Source: Actinomycetes bacterium | GTDB lineage: Bacteria; Actinomycetota; Thermoleophilia; Gaiellales; Gaiellaceae | Assembly (NCBI GenBank): GCA_025350775.1 | Contig: JANXXF010000431.1 | Location: 1 to 18,029, forward strand | Direction of reading: 5' to 3' | Length of the DNA stretch: 18,029 nucleotides | Notes under the pieces: generated by a model | The model's input: the letters and a program-made list of their open reading frames with translations, nothing else | The model's database searches: none | What the model was told of the DNA's origin: nothing | Made by a program: the position numbers and the translations under genes | In this document: positions 12,780-18,029 of the stretch, piece by piece | Layout: the number at the start of each line of letters is the position of its first letter | Position numbering within the stretch: position 1 is the stretch's first letter

Positions 12780-14828
12780 GTGCGCGTGATCGGTGTCGAT
12801 ATCGGAGGGACGTTCACCGACCTGATGCTGTACGACAGCGGGTCGGGCGCGGTCGCCGTCCACAAGCTGCGCTCGACGCCCGACGACCCCGGTGCAGCGC
12901 TCGTCCAGGGCATCCGTGAGCTGTGCGCGAACGCCGGCATCGCGCCGTCCTCGATCGAGGCCGTGTTCCACGGCACCACCGTCGCGACGAACGCCGTGCT
13001 GCAGCATCGCGGCGCCGTCGCCGGGATGATCACGACGCGCGGCTTCCGCGACGTCGTCCACATCGGCCGGCACCAGCGGCCGCTGCACCACTCCGTGATG
13101 CAGGACATCCCCTGGCAGGCGCGCCCGTTCGTGCAGCGCCGCCGGCGCAAGGTCGTGACCGAGCGCATCATCCCGCCCACCGGCGAGATCCTCGTGCCGC
13201 TCGACGAGGACGAGGTGCGCCAGGCCGCCCGCGAGCTGCGCGCCGACGGCGTCGACGCCGTGGCGGTGTGCTTCCTCTTCTCGTACATCAACCCTGTGCA
13301 CGAGCGGCGCGCCGCCGCCATCGTCGCCGAGGAGATGCCGGGTGCCTTCGTCACCGCCAGCGCCGACATCTTCCCGCAGTTCCGCGAGTTCGAGCGCTTC
13401 ACGACAGCGACGATGAACGCGTTCGTCGGCCCCGGCACCGGCCGCTACCTCGACCGCCTGGAGCGTGCGCTCGCGGATGAGGGCGTGCCTGGCAAGCTCC
13501 ACGTGATGATGTCGAACGGCGGCGTCGCGAGCGCCCAGCAGGCCGCGCGCAAGCCCGTCACGCTGCTGCTGTCGGGCCCGGCGGCAGGCGTCCTGGGCGG
13601 CGTCTGGGCCGGGGCGCACAGCGAGCGCCGCAGGCTGATCACCTTCGACATGGGCGGCACCTCCGCCGACATCGGCATCGTCACCGAGCGCGGCGTGATC
13701 GAGGCGTCGGCACGCGACACCGAGGTCGCCGGCTACCCGCTGCTCGTGCCGATGATCGACATCCACACCATCGGCGCCGGCGGCGGCTCGATCGCGTTCA
13801 TCGACGACGGCGGAGCGTTCCGCGTGGGGCCGCGCAGCGCCGGCGCCAGCCCGGGGCCTGCCTGCTACGGCCTCGGCGGCACCGAGCCGACCGTCTCCGA
13901 CGCGAACGTCGTGCTCGGCCGCATCGACCCCGGCCGCTTCCTCGGCGGCGAGCTGAAGCTCGACCGGGAGGCCGCCACGCGCGCCGTCGCCGCGCTGGCC
14001 GAGAAGGCCGGTCTGGGCCTGCTCGAGACGGCGGAGGGCATCATCACGATCGCCAACGCGAGCATGGCCGCGGCGATCCGCTCGCGCACGATCCAGAAGG
14101 GCCACGACCCGCGCAGCTTCGTGCTCGTCGCGCTCGGGGGCGCCGGCCCGCTCCACGGCGCCGATGTCGCCGACTCGCTCGACGTGCCCGAGGTGCTGAT
14201 CCCGGCCGTCCCCGGCATCACGGCGGCGATGGGCCTGCTCACGAGCGACATCAAGGTCGATCAGATGCGCACCGCGTTCATGGTCGAGGGCGCGATCGAC
14301 GCCGCGCGCCTCGACGGCGAGCTCGCCGAGATGGAGGCGCAGCTGCGAGCCACGCTCGAGGCCGACGAGATCGCTGCTGCCGACATCGGGATCGTCGCTG
14401 GGCTCGACTGCCGCTACGTCGGCCAGGGCTACGAGCTGCGCGTGGTGCTGCCCACGGGCCGCTTCGACGCCGCCGCGCTCGCGGAGTTTCACGTGCTGCA
14501 CGAGCAGGAGTACGGGCACGCGTCCCACGACCCGATCGAGATCGTCAACCTGCGGCTGACCGCGGTCGGCAAGCGGCCCACCATCGAGCGCCTGCCCGTC
14601 GGATCGGGCACGCTGGCGGAGGCGCTGCTCGGCCACGGCGACGGCATCTTCCGCGCCGACGGTGAGCTGCGGACGTTCCGCACACCGCACTACGACCGCG
14701 CACGGCTGCCCCTCGACGAGCGCTTCGCCGGCCCCGCGGTTATCTTCCAGCGCGACACCACCACCCTCGTCCCGCCCGGCTGGCACGCCTGCGCCGACCA
14801 GGCCGGCAACCTCCTCCTCACACGATGA
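12780..14828 (+). CDS. hyuA: Hydantoinase/oxoprolinase family protein, subunit A
   Basis: This 682-residue subunit is of the HyuA/AcxA/5-oxoprolinase-N family. In N-methylhydantoinases it pairs with HyuB for ATP-dependent ring opening; relatives are acetone and acetophenone carboxylases. Actin-like ATPase motifs are visible: VDIGGTFTD (6-14), HGTT (64-67), FDMGGTSAD (289-297), IGAGGGSIAFID (331-342), GPRSAGASPGPACYG (350-364) and GGAGPLH (453-459). The length is normal for a free-standing subunit A. The GTG at 12780 begins MRVIGVDIGG, exactly where the family begins, 7 nt after TAGACT. Its TGA overlaps the hyuB ATG as ATGA. The M20 amidohydrolase upstream resembles hydantoin-utilisation loci, which supports a ring-opening role over a carboxylase role, but not decisively. 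Confidence 0.92.
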   Translation: MRVIGVDIGGTFTDLMLYDSGSGAVAVHKLRSTPDDPGAALVQGIRELCANAGIAPSSIEAVFHGTTVATNAVLQHRGAVAGMITTRGFRDVVHIGRHQRPLHHSVMQDIPWQARPFVQRRRRKVVTERIIPPTGEILVPLDEDEVRQAARELRADGVDAVAVCFLFSYINPVHERRAAAIVAEEMPGAFVTASADIFPQFREFERFTTATMNAFVGPGTGRYLDRLERALADEGVPGKLHVMMSNGGVASAQQAARKPVTLLLSGPAAGVLGGVWAGAHSERRRLITFDMGGTSADIGIVTERGVIEASARDTEVAGYPLLVPMIDIHTIGAGGGSIAFIDDGGAFRVGPRSAGASPGPACYGLGGTEPTVSDANVVLGRIDPGRFLGGELKLDREAATRAVAALAEKAGLGLLETAEGIITIANASMAAAIRSRTIQKGHDPRSFVLVALGGAGPLHGADVADSLDVPEVLIPAVPGITAAMGLLTSDIKVDQMRTAFMVEGAIDAARLDGELAEMEAQLRATLEADEIAAADIGIVAGLDCRYVGQGYELRVVLPTGRFDAAALAEFHVLHEQEYGHASHDPIEIVNLRLTAVGKRPTIERLPVGSGTLAEALLGHGDGIFRADGELRTFRTPHYDRARLPLDERFAGPAVIFQRDTTTLVPPGWHACADQAGNLLLTR

Positions 14829-16504
14829 CAGCCATCACCACCCGCATCGACCCGATCACCGCGTCTGTCATCGGCGGCGCCCTCGAGTCGATCGCCACCG
14901 AGATGGGCCACAAGCTCACGCGGATGTCGTACTCCTCGATCATCCGCGAGTCGGAGGACTTCGGCTGCGTCATCTGCGACGCACAGGCGCGCCAGCTGTG
15001 CGAGTCGCCGCAGTCGACGCCGCTGCAGTCAGGCCCGATCCCCGGCTATATCCGCGGCATCAACCGCCGCTTCGCCGGGATCGGCGAGCAGTGGAACCCT
15101 GGCGACGTCGTCATCCACAACCACTCGTACTACGGCGCCTCGCACCAGCCCGACGTCGGCTTCATCATCCCGATCTTCTGGGAGGGCGAGCTGGTCGGCT
15201 TCTCGGCGACGACGGCGCACCATCTCGATCTGGGCGCGCTCACCCCCGGCAGCTGTGGCATCGTCGACGCCTGCGACGCCTACGCCGAGGGCCTCCAGCT
15301 CAATGCCATCAAGATCGAGGAGGGCGGCCGCCGCAACGCCTGGATCTGGCAGATCCTGCGCGACAACTGTCGCGCCGCGCCGCTCGTCGTCGGCGACATG
15401 GAGGCTCAGGTCGCTGCCGCGCGGATCGGGGCCGAGCGTTTCCTCGAGCTGATCGAGCGCTACGGCGTCGCCACCGTGCAGGCCGCCAGCGAAGACCTGA
15501 TGGACTACTCCGAGCGGATGCTGCGCCGCGAGATCAGCGCGCTCCCCGACGGAACCTACAGCGCCGAGGGCTTCCTCGACGGCTTCCCCGATCACCCCGA
15601 CCCGGCCTACCGGGATCTGCGCGTCGCCGTCGCGATCACCGTCGCCGGCTCCGACCTCACCGTCGACCTGACCGGCACGGCGCCGCAGCTCGACCTGCCG
15701 GTCAACATGCCGCTCGAGGGCACCGTCGACATTGCGATCTACCTGACGCTGCGCTCGATCCTGCTCGACACCACCCGCCACGACGAGGTGCCGGCCAACT
15801 CGGGCCTCTTCCGGCCGATCCACATCATCGCCCCGGAGGGCACGATCGCCAACCCGCGCTTCCCGGCGCCGACGATCGCCCGCTTCTGCAGCGGCAACAT
15901 CATCGCCGACACCGTCATGCGCGCGCTCGCGCCGATCGTCCCGGAATACGTGTCGGCGGGGATCGGCAACCTCAAGGTCGTCGCCTACTCCGGCCAGGCC
16001 GGGAACGGCCAGCACTGGGTGTACATGGACATCCACGAGGGCAGTTACGGCGGCCGCTTCGGCAAAGACGGCCTCGACGCGGTCGACACGCTGTACGCGA
16101 ACACGCGCAACAACCCGATCGAGGACATCGAGTCGCACTATCCGCTGCGGGTGACGCGTTACGAGCTGAACGAGAACACCGGGGGCCGCGGCCGCTGGCG
16201 CGGCGGACTCGGCTCGATCCGCGACATCGAGCTGCTCGCCGACGGCGGCTTCTCGCTCGAGGGCGACGGCGTACGGCACCCGCCGCCCGGCCTGTTCGGC
16301 GGCGAGCCCGGGTCGCCCGGCGGCGTGATCGTGTTCGCCGACGGCGCCGAGCAGCCGCTGGCCTCGAAGTTCCCGTATCGCAAGGCTCGCAAGGGCGACC
16401 GGCTGAGCCTGATCGGCCCGTCGGGCGGCGGTTACGGCGACCCCACCGAGCGCGATCCCGCCGCGATCGAGGCCGACCGCCTCGACGGCTTCGCGCAGAG
16501 CTAG
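14825..16504 (+). CDS. hyuB: Hydantoinase/oxoprolinase family protein, subunit B
   Basis: This 559-residue partner of HyuA is of the HyuB/AcxB/5-oxoprolinase-C family. Landmarks are GDVVIHNHSYYGASHQPDV near 93-111 (a form of the usual GDvxxxNDPyxGGtHxpD block, here with HNH), HHLDLGALTPGSCG at 132-145, NSGLFRPI at 325-332, and a C-terminal GGRGRWRGGLGSIRD with GPSGGGYGDP near the end. The change of the usual N-D-P to H-N-H at a probable active-site loop may point to a less common subgroup. The ATG overlaps the hyuA stop by 4 nt, so the subunits should be made in equal amounts. It is the last gene of the plus-strand block and is followed by a hairpin before the convergent PuuE gene. Confidence 0.92.
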   Translation: MTAITTRIDPITASVIGGALESIATEMGHKLTRMSYSSIIRESEDFGCVICDAQARQLCESPQSTPLQSGPIPGYIRGINRRFAGIGEQWNPGDVVIHNHSYYGASHQPDVGFIIPIFWEGELVGFSATTAHHLDLGALTPGSCGIVDACDAYAEGLQLNAIKIEEGGRRNAWIWQILRDNCRAAPLVVGDMEAQVAAARIGAERFLELIERYGVATVQAASEDLMDYSERMLRREISALPDGTYSAEGFLDGFPDHPDPAYRDLRVAVAITVAGSDLTVDLTGTAPQLDLPVNMPLEGTVDIAIYLTLRSILLDTTRHDEVPANSGLFRPIHIIAPEGTIANPRFPAPTIARFCSGNIIADTVMRALAPIVPEYVSAGIGNLKVVAYSGQAGNGQHWVYMDIHEGSYGGRFGKDGLDAVDTLYANTRNNPIEDIESHYPLRVTRYELNENTGGRGRWRGGLGSIRDIELLADGGFSLEGDGVRHPPPGLFGGEPGSPGGVIVFADGAEQPLASKFPYRKARKGDRLSLIGPSGGGYGDPTERDPAAIEADRLDGFAQS

Positions 16505-16516
16505 GTCGGGCTCGGC

Positions 16517-16533
16517 GCCGGGTCTGACCCGGC
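16517..16533. terminator. Hairpin between convergent hyuB and puuE-like genes
   Basis: GCCGGGT (16517-16523) and ACCCGGC (16527-16533) form a 7-bp stem with a CTG loop, 12 bp after the hyuB stop and 37 bp from the opposing gene's stop. It could serve transcription from both sides. No T-tract is present. Confidence 0.5.
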
Positions 16534-16570
16534 CGCGCGCGTCCCAGCCGTTCCCGGCCGCGCCCGGCCC

Positions 16571-17479
16571 CTACGGCGCCGGGAAGCGCTCGCGCCAGTG
16601 GTTGGCGATGTCGATGCCGCGCGCTAACCACACCCGGTCGTGGCCCTGCACGTACTCGACGAACCGCTGCAGCGCGCCGAAGCGGCCAGGCCGGCCGATC
16701 AGCCGGCAGTGCAGGCCGATCTGCATCATCTTGGGCGAGTGCGCACCCTCGGCATAGAGCACGTCGAAGGCGTCGCGCAGGTACTGGTAGAACGGCTCGC
16801 CCCAGTCGAAACCCGGTGACGTGGTAAAGCGATGGTCGTTGATGTCGGCCGTGTACGGCACCATCAGCAGCGGCCGCCCCGACTCGACGACCCAGTACGG
16901 CAACTCGTCGGCGTACGAGTCCTGGCTGTAGACGAAGCCGCCCTCCTCCGCCACCAGGCGCACCGTGTTGGGGCTGCGTCGGCCGAGGAAGTGGCCGAGC
17001 GGCCGTGTGCCGACCACGCGCTCGTGGATCTCGACGACCTTGCGGATGTGCTCGCGCTCCTCGGCCTCGGGCAGGTCCTGATGGTCGATCCACTTCCAGC
17101 CGTGGCTCGCCACCTCCCAGCCGGCCTCGACCATCGCGGCGACCGGGCCCGGGTTGCGCTCGAGCGCCGAGGCGACGCCGAAGATTGTGATCGGCACCTG
17201 CCGCTCGGTGAAGAGACGATGGAGCCGCCAGAAGCCGGCGCGGCTGCCGAACTCGAACATCGACTCGACCGGCAGGTAGCGCTGGCCGACGCGGGGGCTG
17301 ACGAAGCCGAACTCGGTGAGCAGCGACTCCGAGGCAGGGTCGCCGTGGAGGATGTTGTTCTCCCCGCCCTCCTCGAAGTTGATCACGAACTGCACGGCGA
17401 TCCGGGCGTTACCGGGCCAGGCCGGATCCGGCGTGTGCCGCCCGTAGCCGACCATGTCGCGGGGATAGCTGCCACTCAT
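16571..17479 (-). CDS. puuE: PuuE-like allantoinase (polysaccharide deacetylase family)
   Basis: This is a 302-residue NodB-fold protein of the PuuE group, which in Pseudomonas opens allantoin to allantoate and is unrelated to the classical amidohydrolase-type allantoinase. Group signatures are YPRDMVGYGRHTPDPAWPG (5-23), VINFEEGGENNILHGD (32-47), where EEGGEN replaces the deacetylase catalytic aspartates, SHGWKWIDHQ (125-134), and GRRSPNTVRLVAEEGGFVYS. Length is as in PuuE. The ATG at 17479 has AAGGA 7 nt upstream. A minus-strand TATCGT (17516-17511) between this gene and the transporter stop may be a -10 element. It lies 52 bp downstream of a drug/metabolite-type transporter gene. Related carbohydrate deacetylases cannot be fully excluded, but the sequence pattern and the M20 hydrolase across the gap support ureide metabolism. 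Confidence 0.88.
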   Translation of the reverse strand: MSGSYPRDMVGYGRHTPDPAWPGNARIAVQFVINFEEGGENNILHGDPASESLLTEFGFVSPRVGQRYLPVESMFEFGSRAGFWRLHRLFTERQVPITIFGVASALERNPGPVAAMVEAGWEVASHGWKWIDHQDLPEAEEREHIRKVVEIHERVVGTRPLGHFLGRRSPNTVRLVAEEGGFVYSQDSYADELPYWVVESGRPLLMVPYTADINDHRFTTSPGFDWGEPFYQYLRDAFDVLYAEGAHSPKMMQIGLHCRLIGRPGRFGALQRFVEYVQGHDRVWLARGIDIANHWRERFPAP

Positions 17480-17531
17480 CGAGGCGTCCTTTCGTCCAGA
17501 GTCGGGTCGCACGATACCCCGATCGCAGCGG

Positions 17532-18029
17532 TCAGTGGAAGATGCCGATCAGGGCTCCGCCGCACACGATCAGGAGCGCGGCGACGACGAGCGGCCGGGA
17601 GATCAGCTCGGTCTTGCGCAGGAACACCGCCGACAGCAGGACGCCCCACAGCGCGTACATGCCGTGCACCGGCGAGACCACGGTGACGCGCCCGTGATGG
17701 AAGGCGCTGACGAGCGCGCTGTAGGCCAGCCCCATCGCAAGGCCGGCCGGCACGAACGGAAGGAGCGAGCGGCCGGCCGAGCGGGCGCTGGCCCAGCCCG
17801 CCGCCGCCGCCGCCACGAGCCGCGACCCCGCCATGGTGCTTGCAGCTGCTGTCGTCGCGGCCGCTGCCGGGCCTCGCCCGCGCCGCGTCAGCAGGAAGAA
17901 GAGCAGCGTCGTCGCGCTGGCCGAGGCGAGCAGCAGCGTCGTGCCGGCGAGCGGCGCCAGCGAGCGGGCGCCGGCCCAGCGCAGGATGTCGTCGCGAGCG
18001 GCATAGGAGCCCATGGCGCCTGCGGCCCA
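17532..18029 (-). CDS. EamA/DMT-superfamily transporter, C-terminal part (runs off window)
   Basis: The frame stays open to the window edge, so these 165 residues are the C-terminal portion of a longer membrane protein. At least four hydrophobic helices are seen. The last part has the second-half EamA pattern: ALVSAFHHGRVTVVSPVHGMYALWGVLLS, then a FLRKTELISRP loop, then a final VVAALLIVCGGALIGI helix. EamA proteins usually have ten helices and move small metabolites. The ATG at 18014 lies inside the protein and is unlikely to be the start. The puuE-like gene follows 52 bp downstream, so this may be a ureide or purine-product carrier, but direction and substrate are unknown. A low-complexity Ala/Thr-rich loop follows the first helix. 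Confidence 0.75.
   Translation of the reverse strand, partial: WAAGAMGSYAARDDILRWAGARSLAPLAGTTLLLASASATTLLFFLLTRRGRGPAAAATTAAASTMAGSRLVAAAAAGWASARSAGRSLLPFVPAGLAMGLAYSALVSAFHHGRVTVVSPVHGMYALWGVLLSAVFLRKTELISRPLVVAALLIVCGGALIGIFH

Noticed and set aside
11466..14786. A 1106-codon open frame on the minus strand opposite the M20 and hyuA genes
   Set aside because: It is the mirror of strongly GC3-biased genes. Its translation is Arg/Ala/Asp/Val-rich repetitive text with no domain, while the plus strand shows complete enzyme motifs.
17998..18014. ATG at 18014 as the true start of the EamA transporter
   Set aside because: The frame continues to the window edge and the product would lack most of the ten-helix fold, so it is a truncated view.

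Overview
The window is very GC-rich. Its genes use almost only G or C in third codon positions, and this makes long mirror-frame shadow ORFs on the opposite strand. Starts are a mix of ATG and GTG. Several genes begin with no Shine-Dalgarno, 6-7 nt after a TANNNT hexamer, which is the layout of actinobacterial leaderless transcripts. Together with the gene content (BMP-type binding protein, PPK2, DUF1326/DUF2182, HyuA/HyuB), this suggests a free-living, probably soil actinobacterium. A deep lineage such as Thermoleophilia is possible, but that is inference. No rRNA, tRNA, CRISPR, insertion sequence or phage gene was seen.

Layout. (1) 142-2218, minus: a carboxymuconolactone decarboxylase-family protein, a purine-type phosphoribosyltransferase and a secreted BMP-family solute-binding protein form a likely operon, with a palindromic candidate operator upstream. 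(2) 2342-3550, minus: a secreted protein with two choice-of-anchor-D/ASH-like domains, followed by a strong hairpin. (3) 3744-5763, plus: a PPK2-family polyphosphate kinase and a zinc alcohol dehydrogenase, both with leaderless-type starts and separated by a GC-rich repeat region. (4) 5774-8396, minus: four tightly spaced genes encoding a DUF2182 membrane protein, a DUF1326 cysteine-motif protein and two unassigned membrane proteins. (5) 8572-8865, minus: a small ABM-fold protein followed by 19-bp tandem repeats. (6) 9177-10490, plus: an SDR oxidoreductase and an OsmC-family protein. (7) 10524-16504, plus: an asparaginase-family amidohydrolase, an M20 carbamoyl-amino-acid/allantoate hydrolase, HyuA and HyuB. 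(8) 16571 to the window edge, minus and convergent on HyuB: a PuuE-like allantoinase and the C-terminal part of an EamA/DMT transporter.

How it fits together. Blocks 7 and 8 look like a catabolic locus for cyclic ureides or hydantoins, possibly purine-derived allantoin. PuuE would open allantoin to allantoate, the M20 enzyme would hydrolyse allantoate or an N-carbamoyl amino acid, HyuA/HyuB would open or modify a hydantoin-like ring, and the asparaginase homologue would release ammonia from an amide. The purine-type phosphoribosyltransferase and the BMP binding protein (a family that often binds nucleosides) in block 1 fit the same nitrogen/purine theme but are about 8 kb away. Block 4 is the other candidate for an uncharacterised system. 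Its order, DUF2182, DUF1326, then two membrane proteins with 4-nt start/stop coupling, suggests a membrane-bound module, possibly for metal handling. All substrate assignments are inferred from family and context.
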